Of a stretch of 64,000 nucleotides of DNA, positions 42,733-51,063 are shown piece by piece. The position numbers and the translations under genes are program-made. Source of the stretch: Barrientosiimonas humi (GTDB lineage Bacteria; Actinomycetota; Actinomycetes; Actinomycetales; Dermatophilaceae). Position 1 is the first letter of the stretch. Each line of letters opens with the position of its first letter. The stretch is taken from contig NZ_VFOK01000002.1 in the NCBI RefSeq assembly GCF_006716095.1, positions 62,001 to 126,000 of the forward strand. The letters are read 5' to 3'. The notes under the pieces are model-generated. The model was not told where the DNA came from. It searched no databases and saw only the letters and a program-made list of their open reading frames with translations.

Positions 42733-43931
42733 CCGGGATGACGCTGCCGGACACGCACTGGTTCGACGACGAGGGGCGCCGGCTGCTGGCCCTGGTGGGC
42801 CGCGCGGTCCACCCCGACGGCGGCTTCGGCTACCTCGACGACGCCAGCGAGCTCGACCCCTCCCGGCCGGTCGCCACCTGGATCACCTCCCGGATGACCC
42901 ACGTGGCCGCGCTCGGCGCGCTGCACGGGTCGGGCGAGGCGCAGGACCTGGTCGACGTGGGCGTACGCGCGCTGACCGGGCCGCTGCGCGACGCCGAGCA
43001 CGGGGGCTGGTTCTCCGACACCAGCCGCCCCGACCTGAAGGAGGCCTACGCCCACGCGTTCGTCGTGCTCGCGGCCGCGTCGGCCACCGGCGCCGGCCAC
43101 CCCGACGGCCAGGCGCTGCTCGACGAGGCGCTGGCCGTGCTCGACCAGCGCTTCTGGGACGAGCAGGCCGGCATGTCGGTCGACGAGTGGGACGCCGCGT
43201 GGACCCGGCTCGACGACTACCGCGGCGTCAACGCCAACATGCACACGGTCGAGGCGCTGCTGGCCGCGGCCGACGTGACCGGCGACGCGGGGCTGCGCGA
43301 GCGGGCCGCGCGCATCACCGAGCGGGTCGTGCACGGCTTCGCGCGCGAGCACGACTGGCGCCTGCCCGAGCACTTCGACACCGGGTGGCGCCCGATCCTC
43401 GACTACAACGTCGACGAGCCGGGCCACCCGTTCCGCCCCTACGGCGTGACCATCGGGCACCTGCTGGAGTGGTCGCGGCTGGCGCTCGCGGTGCGCACCG
43501 CCCAGGGCGACGCGGCGGCCGACTGGCTGCTGCCCGACGCGATCAGCCTCTACGACGCCGGCGTGCAGCGCGGCTGGGCGGTCGACGGCGCCGACGGGTT
43601 CGTCTACACCACCGACTTCCACGACCGGCCGGTCGTGCGCGAGCGGATGCACTGGGTGCTGGCCGAGGCCACCGCCACCGCCGCGGTGCTGCACCGGGCG
43701 ACGGGGGAGCAGCGCTACCTCGACGACGGCGCCCGCTGGTGGGACTACGCCCGCACCCACCTCATCGACCCCACCGACGGGTCGTGGGTGCACGAGCTCG
43801 GCCCCGACAACCAGCCGTCGGCCACGGTCTGGCCGGGCCGGCCCGACATCTATCACGCCTACCAGGCGTCGGTGCTGCCGCTGCTGCCCGACGCCGCCAG
43901 CTTCGTCGGCGCGGCTCGGCCCCGGTGGTGA
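42729..43931 (+). CDS. AGE family epimerase/isomerase (mannose isomerase-like)
   Basis: The 400-residue cytoplasmic enzyme has the (alpha/alpha)6-barrel pattern of N-acylglucosamine 2-epimerase relatives: YAHAFVVLAAAS, DDYRGVNANMHTVEALLAA and THLIDPTDGSWVHEL. Members include D-mannose isomerase, which would turn released mannose into fructose, and sulfoquinovose and cellobiose epimerases. Context (GH92, GH38, GH5) favours mannose isomerase. ATG 42729 overlaps the MalG-type stop. Confidence 0.85.
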   Translation: MTGMTLPDTHWFDDEGRRLLALVGRAVHPDGGFGYLDDASELDPSRPVATWITSRMTHVAALGALHGSGEAQDLVDVGVRALTGPLRDAEHGGWFSDTSRPDLKEAYAHAFVVLAAASATGAGHPDGQALLDEALAVLDQRFWDEQAGMSVDEWDAAWTRLDDYRGVNANMHTVEALLAAADVTGDAGLRERAARITERVVHGFAREHDWRLPEHFDTGWRPILDYNVDEPGHPFRPYGVTIGHLLEWSRLALAVRTAQGDAAADWLLPDAISLYDAGVQRGWAVDGADGFVYTTDFHDRPVVRERMHWVLAEATATAAVLHRATGEQRYLDDGARWWDYARTHLIDPTDGSWVHELGPDNQPSATVWPGRPDIYHAYQASVLPLLPDAASFVGAARPRW

Positions 43932-46900
43932 CGGCGGCGACCCGCGGCTCCGGTCCCGCGGCAGCGGTCGCGGCGCGCCCGGGCACCGGCCTGACCCGCC
44001 CCGACCCGTGGCTGGTCGAGGTCCCGCCCGGCGAGGGCGTGCAGCGCGTGCTGCTGCCCGGCGTGCTCGCCGGGACCGAGCTCGAGGCCGGCACGCAGCT
44101 GTGCTGGACGGTCTTCCCCGAGGGGACCGATGATCTCGAGTCCCGTTGGGACGCAACGGCTCTCGCGGTCGACCTGCTGCTCGACGACGGCACCTGGCTG
44201 AGCGCGTCCGGTGCGCTGGACCAGTACGCCGGCGCCGTCGACCCGGCCGCGCAGGCCGCCGCGCGGCGCACCTGGGTCGACCAGTGGAACCTGCGCCGGG
44301 TCATGCTCGACCCGGTGGCCGGTCGCCGGGTGCGGGAGGCGTACGCCGTCGTGGTGGCCTCGCCGCGGCGCGCGCTGCGCTCGCACGTCGACGAGGTGGC
44401 GGTGCGGCCCGTGCCCGCGATCGAGCCCGGGCTCGGCAGCGTCGACACCCGTCGCGGCTCGCACTCCTCCGACCGGTTCTCCCGCGGCAACAACGCGCCG
44501 CTCGTCGGACTGCCGCACGGCGGGGTCTTCGGGCTGCCGACGACCGACGCGACGAGCCGGTCCTGGCCCTACTCCTGGGCCGGCCACCTGCGCGACGACG
44601 CGCGACCGGCACTGCAGGCGTTCGCCACCTCGCACCTGCCGAGCCCGTGGATGGGTGACCGCGGGGTGTTCCAGGTGATGCCGAGCGCCTCGACCGACCC
44701 CGACGTGTCGCCGCAGGGGCGGGCCCTGGGGTTCGACCACGCCGACGAGCACGCCGGGCCGCACCGCTACGCCGTGCGGCTCGACGGCGGTGTCACCGCC
44801 GAGCTCACCGCCGGCGAGCACGCCCTCGGCATGCGGTTCGGCCTCCCCGGCGAGCAGGGGTCGCTGGTGCTCGACCACCACGGCACCGTGACCGAGGTGC
44901 AGGTGGCGGTGCGCGACGGCGTGGCCGTCGTCGAGCTGCGGCTGGACGACCGCGAGGGCACCCCGCCGCACTTCGTGCACCTGCGCGTCGCGGGCGCGGT
45001 CGCCGAGCGGCTGACGGTCGAGGACGGCCGGCTGCAGGGCTCCGTCATGGTGCGTCCCGACGCCCGCGGCCAGGTGGAGGCCGGGCTCGGCATCTCCACC
45101 GTCGACGTCACCCAGGCCCGCGAGAACCTTTCTGCCGCAGGCGATTTCGACCAGATGTGCGGTGCCGCCGAGGCCGCGTGGCGCGAGCGTCTCGCGACGG
45201 TCGAGGTCGCCGGCGAGACCGCCGACCAGCAGGTGTCGCTCGCCTCCGGGCTCTACCGGTCGTTCCTCTATCCCAACCGGATGGGCGAGCGGGCCGGCCG
45301 CGACGAGCCGGCCTTCGCCTCGCCCTATCCGCCGTTCGAGGTCACCGCGGGCGAGGTGAGCACGACCAACGGGTTCTGGGACACCTACCGCACCGAGTGG
45401 CCGCTCCTCGCGCTGCTCGAGCCCGGCACGGCCGGCGAGCTGGCGCAGGGTTTCGTGCGGCACGCCGACCTGTGCGGCTGGACGCCGCGCTGGAGCGCGC
45501 CCGGCGCCGAGGACTGCATGACCGGCACGACCCTCGACGTGGTCCTCGCCGACCTCGCGCTCAGGGGGGTGCCCGGGATCGACCTGCGGGCGGCGTACGA
45601 CACCGTGCTGAAGAACGCGACCGTGCCCGCCGACGACCAGCGCGTGGGCCGAAAAGGCTTGTCGTGCGGGATCTTTCGCGGCTACATCGACACCGCCACC
45701 CACGAAGGCATGTCGTGGACGCTCGACAACGCGATCAACGACTGGGGTGGTGCGCAGCTGGCGGCCCGGCTCGTCGGTGACGGCGCGACCGACGACGCCG
45801 ACCACGACTGGGCCGCCGAGCACGAGTACCTCGCGCGCCGGTCACTGTCGTACGCCCTCGTCTTCGACCAGGACAGCGGATTCTTCCGCGGGCGCGAGGC
45901 CGACGGGGCCTGGCGACCGGGCTTCGACCCGGCCGAGTGGGGCCACGACTACACCGAGACCAACGCGTGGGGCACCCGGTTCACCGCGCCGCACGACGGG
46001 GCGGGGTTGGTGCGGCTCTACGACGGCGAGGAGCGGTTCGGTGCGGCGCTCGACGCGCTGCTCGCGACCCCCGAGACGGCCGCCGAATCCCTCTCCGGTC
46101 ACTACGGATTCGTGATCCACGAGATGGCCGAGGCGCGCGACGTGCGCCTGGGCATGCTGGGGCTGTCCAACCAGCCGGCGCACCACATCCCGTTCATGTA
46201 CATGTTCGCCGGACGCCACGACGACGCCCACGCGGTCGTGCGCGACTGTCTCGACCGCCTCTTCGTCGGGTCCGACCTGGGCCAGGGATACCCCGGCGAC
46301 GAGGACAACGGCGAGATGAGTGCGTGGTGGACCTTCGCGACCGTCGGCCTCTACCCGCTGGTCCCGGCCACCGGCACGTTCGTGCTGCTGCCGCCCGCGG
46401 TGCCGCAGACCCGCATCCGGCCGCTCGGCGGCGACGCGGTCACCACGATCACGGTGCCCGACTTCGACCCGGCGGCGCGGTTCGTGCGCGCGGTGCGCGT
46501 CGACGGCGAGCCGTGGCACGAGATCACCCTCCCGCACGAGGTGCTGGCCCGCGGCTCGCGCATCGAGTTCGACCTGGCACGCACCCCGCAGGGCTGGGCG
46601 CGCGACAGCCGCCCGCCGTCGGCCTCCCAGCTGCACGGCTTCCGCACCCCGCCGGCCGACCTCGCCGCGGCGGCCTCCGGGGTGGCGGGCGCAGCGGCGC
46701 TCGTCGACGACGCAGCCGACCACGACGTACGCCTTCGCCCGGGTGACGCGGTCACCGTGCGTCTGTCCGAACCGTCGCCGATCTCGTTGCTGTCGTTGAC
46801 GATCGGCGAGCCGGCGACGATCTCGCTCGCCGTGGAGGTGCTCGCCGGAGACACCGTGGTGCAGCGCACCGAGCTGCGTGACGCCCGCTTCCGCTGGACC

Positions 46901-47071
46901 CGTCAGACGCGGGTCTTCTCCCTGGACGGCGCGGGCGGCGCCGCCACGGGCGTACGCCTGACCGCCCTGGAAGACTGCAGCCTGCGACAGGTCGAGGTGC
47001 TCGCCGCCGACCCGTCGCGGGCGGACAACCCCGACCTCGACACCACCCAGGAGCAGCACCGTGCACGATGA
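43928..47071 (+). CDS. GH92 family alpha-mannosidase-like enzyme with Gln in place of the acid Glu
   Basis: The 1047-residue protein has an N-terminal beta-sandwich domain and the GH92 (alpha/alpha)6 catalytic domain. Visible GH92 motifs are GSHSSDRFSRGNNAPLVGLP-type start, TTNGFWDTYRTEWPLL, SNQPAHHIPFMYMFAG and GDEDNGEMSAWW. The base pair Asp791/Asp793 is kept. In most members the third motif reads NEPS with the general-acid Glu, while here the position is Gln749. Enzymes with Gln there have been linked to cleavage of mannose-1-phosphate-6-mannose, whose phosphate needs no acid. No signal peptide is seen. GTG 43928 overlaps the AGE stop. A C-terminal sandwich domain follows. Confidence 0.88.
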   Translation: MTAATRGSGPAAAVAARPGTGLTRPDPWLVEVPPGEGVQRVLLPGVLAGTELEAGTQLCWTVFPEGTDDLESRWDATALAVDLLLDDGTWLSASGALDQYAGAVDPAAQAAARRTWVDQWNLRRVMLDPVAGRRVREAYAVVVASPRRALRSHVDEVAVRPVPAIEPGLGSVDTRRGSHSSDRFSRGNNAPLVGLPHGGVFGLPTTDATSRSWPYSWAGHLRDDARPALQAFATSHLPSPWMGDRGVFQVMPSASTDPDVSPQGRALGFDHADEHAGPHRYAVRLDGGVTAELTAGEHALGMRFGLPGEQGSLVLDHHGTVTEVQVAVRDGVAVVELRLDDREGTPPHFVHLRVAGAVAERLTVEDGRLQGSVMVRPDARGQVEAGLGISTVDVTQARENLSAAGDFDQMCGAAEAAWRERLATVEVAGETADQQVSLASGLYRSFLYPNRMGERAGRDEPAFASPYPPFEVTAGEVSTTNGFWDTYRTEWPLLALLEPGTAGELAQGFVRHADLCGWTPRWSAPGAEDCMTGTTLDVVLADLALRGVPGIDLRAAYDTVLKNATVPADDQRVGRKGLSCGIFRGYIDTATHEGMSWTLDNAINDWGGAQLAARLVGDGATDDADHDWAAEHEYLARRSLSYALVFDQDSGFFRGREADGAWRPGFDPAEWGHDYTETNAWGTRFTAPHDGAGLVRLYDGEERFGAALDALLATPETAAESLSGHYGFVIHEMAEARDVRLGMLGLSNQPAHHIPFMYMFAGRHDDAHAVVRDCLDRLFVGSDLGQGYPGDEDNGEMSAWWTFATVGLYPLVPATGTFVLLPPAVPQTRIRPLGGDAVTTITVPDFDPAARFVRAVRVDGEPWHEITLPHEVLARGSRIEFDLARTPQGWARDSRPPSASQLHGFRTPPADLAAAASGVAGAAALVDDAADHDVRLRPGDAVTVRLSEPSPISLLSLTIGEPATISLAVEVLAGDTVVQRTELRDARFRWTRQTRVFSLDGAGGAATGVRLTALEDCSLRQVEVLAADPSRADNPDLDTTQEQHRAR

Positions 47072-50000
47072 CATCTCGCTCACCGTCGGCCGCGTCCGGC
47101 GAGTCCTGACCGAGCGGGTGTGGCCCGCGGTGCACCCCGAGTCGCAGCCGCTGACCGTCGAGGTGCACCAGCTGCCCGGCGAGCCCGTGCCGCCGGCCGA
47201 GGGTCTCGAGCTGGACTACGAGCCCTACTCCGTCGGCATCCCGTGGGGCCCGGCGTGGGGCACCACCTGGTTCCGGCTCACCGGCACCGTCCCGCAGGAG
47301 TGGGCGGGCCGGCGCGTCGAGGTCGTGGTCGACCTCGGCTTCGACACCAACATGACCGGCTTCCAGTGCGAGGGTCTGGTCTATCGCCCCGACCTGACGC
47401 CGGTGAAGTCGCTGAACCCGCGCAACCAGTGGGTGCTCGTGGCCGACCCGGCCGAGGGCGGCGAGACCGTCGAGCTGTTCGTCGAGGGCGCGAGCAACCC
47501 GGTGCTGCTGGACTACCACCCCTTCCTGCCGACGCAGGAGGGCGACGTCCAGACCTCCTCGCCGAAGCCGCTCTACACCACGCGCCGGATGGACCTGGCC
47601 GTCTTCGACGCCGAGGTGCACGAGCTCGCCCTCGACCTCGAGGTGCTCTTCGAGCTGCAGGCCGAGCTGCCCGAGGGCCCGCGCCGCATGCGCGTCCTCC
47701 AGGCGCTCGACGACGCGCTGGATCGCCTTGACCTGCAACGCATCTCGCAGACCGCGCCCGACGCGCGCGCCGCGCTGCGCGGGGTGCTCGACCAGCGCTC
47801 CGACGCCAGCGCCCACCAGATCTCGGCCATCGGCCACGCGCACATCGACTCGGCCTGGCTGTGGCCGGTGCGCGAGACGATCCGCAAGGTCGCCCGCACC
47901 ACCTCCTCGATGACCGCGCTCATCGACGAGACCGACGACTTCCGCTACGGCATGTCCAGCGCCCAGCAGTACGCCTGGATCAAGGAGCACCGCCCCGAGG
48001 TCTGGCAGCGGGTCAAGGACGCCGTGGCCGCCGGCCGGTTCGTGCCGCTCGGCGGCATGTGGGTCGAGAGCGACACCGTGATGCCGTCGGGCGAGTCGCT
48101 GGTGCGCCAGTTCCTCTACGGCCAGCGGTTCTTCGAGACCGAGCTCGGCGTGCGCACCCACGGCGTGTGGCTGCCCGACAGCTTCGGCTACTCGCCGGCG
48201 CTGCCGCAGCTGGTGCGCCGCGCCGGCTTCGACTGGTTCTTCACCCAGAAGATCTCCTGGAACCAGGTCAACAAGTTCCCGCACCACACGTTCTGGTGGG
48301 AGGGCATCGACGGCTCCCGGGTGTTCAGCCACTTCCCGCCGATGGACACCTACAACTCCCAGCTGTCCGGCTCCGAGGTCGCCAAGGCCTCGACCCAGTT
48401 CCGCGAGAACCGGGTCGCCACCGGCTCGATCGCCCCCGTCGGCTGGGGCGACGGCGGCGGCGGCACCACCCGCGAGATGGTCGGCAAGGCGCAGCGGCTG
48501 GCCGACCTCGAGGGCAGCGCGCAGGTGCGCTGGGAGCACCCCGACGACTTCTTCGCCCGCGCCCGCGAGGAGCTGGCCGACGCGCCGGTCTGGGTGGGCG
48601 AGCTCTACCTCGAGCTGCACCGCGCCACCCTCACCTCGCAGCACAAGACCAAGCAGGGCAACCGGCGCACCGAGCACCTGCTCGTCGAGGCCGAGCTGTG
48701 GGCGGTGACCGCCGCGGCGCGCGCCGGGCTGGACTACCCCCACGACGAGCTCGACGCCCTGTGGCACCAGGTGCTGCTGCAGCAGTTCCACGACATCCTC
48801 CCCGGCACCTCGATCGCCTGGGTGCACCGCGAGGCCGTGGCGCAGTACGCCCGGGTCACCGCCGCCGCCGAGGCGATCGTCGCCCGCTCGCTCGAGGCGC
48901 TCACCGGGGCAGGCGAGACCGCGCTGCTCGCCAACGCGAGCTCGTACGCCATCGACGGCACCCCCGCCGGCGGCGTCGGCCTGCTCGACGCGCCGGCCGC
49001 GGACGGCACCGCGCTGGAGGAGCGCGACGGCGGGTTCGTGCTCGACAACGGCGTCGTGCGCGTCGTCGTCACGGGCGAGGGGCTGATCACCTCGGCCGTC
49101 GACGTGGCGACCGGCCGCGAGGCGATCGCGCCCGGCGGCGAGGCCAACCTGCTGCAGCTGCACCAGGACTTCCCGAACCTGTGGGACGCGTGGGACGTCG
49201 ACCGCTTCTACCGCAACCGGGTGACCGACCTGCGCGACGTCGAGAGCATCGCCGGGGAGGTCGTCGACGGCGTCGCCACCGTGACCATCGAGCGGGCCAT
49301 CACGCCGGAATCTACTGTGCGACAAGCACTTTCGCTGGCGCCCGGCAGCCGCACGCTGACCGTCGACCAGACCACCGACTGGCACGAGACCGAGAAGTTC
49401 CTCAAGGTCGCCTTCCCGCTCGACGTGCGCGCCGAGCACACCGCGGCCGAGACCCAGTTCGGCCACCACAAGCGCGTCACGCACACCAACACCTCGTGGG
49501 AGGCCGCGAAGTTCGAGGTGTCGATGCACCGCTTCGTGCTGGTCGAGGAGCGCGGCTTCGGGGTGGCGCTGGTCAACGACTCGACCTACGGCTACGACGT
49601 GACGCGCGACGTCACCGACGACGGACCGACCACCACGCTGCGGCTGTCGCTGCTGCGCGCGCCGCGCTTCCCCGACCCCGAGACCGACCAGGGCGAGCAG
49701 ACCCACCGCTACGGCCTGGTCGTCGGCGCCGACGCCGCGATCGCCGCGCGCGAGGGCGAGGTGCTCAACACCCCGGCCCGCGAGATCACCGGCGGCGAGC
49801 CGGTCGCGCCGATCGTCGAGGTCGACGGCGAGGGCGTGGTCCGCACCGCGGTGAAGCAGGCCGCCGACCGTTCCGGCGACCTGGTCGTCCGGGTGCACGA
49901 GGCCCTCGGTGGTCGCACGCGCGGGCGGGTCCGGTTCGCCGTGCCGGCCACGGACGTACGCCGGGCGAACCTGCTCGAAGAACCGCTCCCCGACGCCGGC

Positions 50001-50135
50001 CTCGAGCCCGACGCCGACGGCTGGGTCTCCTTCGACCTGGGCGCCTTCGAGGTCGCCACCCTGCGCGCCACCCCGCCCCCCCACGACCTGACCCAGCCAC
50101 CCCCGGCCCCCCACCACCTGACCCCCACCACCTAA
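47061..50135 (+). CDS. GH38 family alpha-mannosidase
   Basis: The 1024-residue retaining alpha-mannosidase needs a divalent metal. Motifs are GHAHIDSAWLWP (His261 and Asp263 bind metal), GVWLPDSFGYSPALPQL with nucleophile Asp373, and QQFHDILPGTSI. Length matches the cytosolic bacterial/ER-type class, and no signal peptide is present, so it probably trims imported oligomannose in the cytoplasm. GTG 47061 overlaps the end of the GH92 gene by 11 bases and has AGGAG upstream. It is the last gene of the operon. Confidence 0.93.
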   Translation: MHDDISLTVGRVRRVLTERVWPAVHPESQPLTVEVHQLPGEPVPPAEGLELDYEPYSVGIPWGPAWGTTWFRLTGTVPQEWAGRRVEVVVDLGFDTNMTGFQCEGLVYRPDLTPVKSLNPRNQWVLVADPAEGGETVELFVEGASNPVLLDYHPFLPTQEGDVQTSSPKPLYTTRRMDLAVFDAEVHELALDLEVLFELQAELPEGPRRMRVLQALDDALDRLDLQRISQTAPDARAALRGVLDQRSDASAHQISAIGHAHIDSAWLWPVRETIRKVARTTSSMTALIDETDDFRYGMSSAQQYAWIKEHRPEVWQRVKDAVAAGRFVPLGGMWVESDTVMPSGESLVRQFLYGQRFFETELGVRTHGVWLPDSFGYSPALPQLVRRAGFDWFFTQKISWNQVNKFPHHTFWWEGIDGSRVFSHFPPMDTYNSQLSGSEVAKASTQFRENRVATGSIAPVGWGDGGGGTTREMVGKAQRLADLEGSAQVRWEHPDDFFARAREELADAPVWVGELYLELHRATLTSQHKTKQGNRRTEHLLVEAELWAVTAAARAGLDYPHDELDALWHQVLLQQFHDILPGTSIAWVHREAVAQYARVTAAAEAIVARSLEALTGAGETALLANASSYAIDGTPAGGVGLLDAPAADGTALEERDGGFVLDNGVVRVVVTGEGLITSAVDVATGREAIAPGGEANLLQLHQDFPNLWDAWDVDRFYRNRVTDLRDVESIAGEVVDGVATVTIERAITPESTVRQALSLAPGSRTLTVDQTTDWHETEKFLKVAFPLDVRAEHTAAETQFGHHKRVTHTNTSWEAAKFEVSMHRFVLVEERGFGVALVNDSTYGYDVTRDVTDDGPTTTLRLSLLRAPRFPDPETDQGEQTHRYGLVVGADAAIAAREGEVLNTPAREITGGEPVAPIVEVDGEGVVRTAVKQAADRSGDLVVRVHEALGGRTRGRVRFAVPATDVRRANLLEEPLPDAGLEPDADGWVSFDLGAFEVATLRATPPPHDLTQPPPAPHHLTPTT

Positions 50136-50142
50136 CCCCCCC

Positions 50143-50217
50143 GTCGGGCATGAAACCGGGTTACGTGCATCTGACCCCAATGCATTGAGGTCAAACGCAC
50201 CTAACCGGGTTTCATGC
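50143..50217. repeat. 70-bp palindrome, copy 1
   Basis: GCATGAAACCGGGTTACGTGC begins at 50148 and pairs with GCACCTAACCGGGTTTCATGC ending at 50217. The centre is CAATGCATTG. The same CCGTCGG prefix occurs before copy 2. It lies between the GH38 stop and the methyltransferase start. Confidence 0.9.
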
Positions 50218-50271
50218 GCCGGTCAGGGCCTGCTGGCCGGCCCCCGCGACCTCACCCGCGAGGATGGCGTC

Positions 50272-50922
50272 ATGGACGCGCAGATGTGGGAGCAGCGGTG
50301 GGCCGAGGGACGGATCGGCTTCCACCAGCAGACGGTCACGCCTCAGCTCGAGCAGCACTGGCCCAGGCTCGGCGTGCCGGCCGGCGCGCGGGTCTTCGTG
50401 CCGCTGGCCGGCAAGAGCCTCGACATGGTCTGGCTGGTCGAGCACGGCCACCCGGTGCTCGGCGTCGAGCTGTCCCAGCTGGCGATCGACCAGTTCTTCG
50501 CCGAGCGTGGGCTGCAGCCCGACGTGCACGAGTCGGCGTACGGCGTGCACCACGTCGCCGGGCACTACGAGCTGATCCGCGGCGACGTCTTCGACCTCGA
50601 CGTGGCCGGCCTCGGCAGTTGCGCGGCGGTCTTCGACCGGGCGGCGCTCATCGCGCTGCCCGCCGACGAGCGGCCCCGCTACGCGCGGCTGTTCGATCAC
50701 CTCGCGCCCGGCACCCGCGGCCTGGTCGTCACCCTCGACTACGACCAGTCCCGCATGGACGGCCCGCCGTTCTCGGTGCCCGAGCCCGAGGTCGACCGGC
50801 TGTACGCCCCCGCCTGGCAGGTGGACCGACTCGAGCGGTCCGTGGACGAGCCCGAGCCGCGCCTCGCCCGGGCCGGCCTGACCGAGCTGGCGACGACGAC
50901 GTACGCCCTCACCCACCACTGA
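50272..50922 (+). CDS. thiopurine S-methyltransferase-like protein
   Basis: The 216-residue protein has the TPMT layout: MWEQRWAEGRIGFHQQ at the start, VFVPLAGKSLDMVWLVEHGHPVLGVELS (SAM-binding region) and GDVFDLD. TPMT relatives in bacteria methylate thiols, selenium or tellurium compounds. ATG 50272 is chosen from homology. It has two identical-type palindromes on both sides and no linked genes. Confidence 0.85.
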   Translation: MDAQMWEQRWAEGRIGFHQQTVTPQLEQHWPRLGVPAGARVFVPLAGKSLDMVWLVEHGHPVLGVELSQLAIDQFFAERGLQPDVHESAYGVHHVAGHYELIRGDVFDLDVAGLGSCAAVFDRAALIALPADERPRYARLFDHLAPGTRGLVVTLDYDQSRMDGPPFSVPEPEVDRLYAPAWQVDRLERSVDEPEPRLARAGLTELATTTYALTHH

Positions 50923-50939
50923 CCGGCTACGCGCCCCCC

Positions 50940-51014
50940 GTCGGGCATGAAACCGGGTTACGTGCATCTGACCCCAATGCATTGAGGTCAAACGCACGTA
51001 ACCCGGTTTCATGC
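50940..51014. repeat. 70-bp palindrome, copy 2
   Basis: From 50945 GCATGAAACCGGGTTACGTGC pairs perfectly over 21 bases with GCACGTAACCCGGTTTCATGC ending at 51014. The centre is the same as in copy 1. Both copies share the prefix CCCCGTCGG. Confidence 0.9.
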
Positions 51015-51017
51015 GTT

Positions 51018-51060
51018 GGTCTCGATACGGCCCACTCGTTCCTCGCGGGCCTACTCGACC
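51018..51060 (+). repeat. REP-like element, short form
   Basis: GGTCTCGATACGG (51018) to CCTACTCGACC (ending 51060) with a 19-base middle. It has the same ends as the elements at 21947 and 11661-11704 but no tandem units. It starts three bases after the second 70-bp palindrome. Confidence 0.75.
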
Positions 51061-51063
51061 AGC

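Noticed and set aside
46752-50180. 1142-residue minus-strand frame antisense to GH38
   Set aside because: Low-complexity translation, no motifs, overlaps the fully recognisable GH38 gene.
50212-51012. 266-residue minus-strand gene covering the TPMT region
   Set aside because: Its first and last residues come from the palindromes and the rest is antisense to TPMT; no domain.
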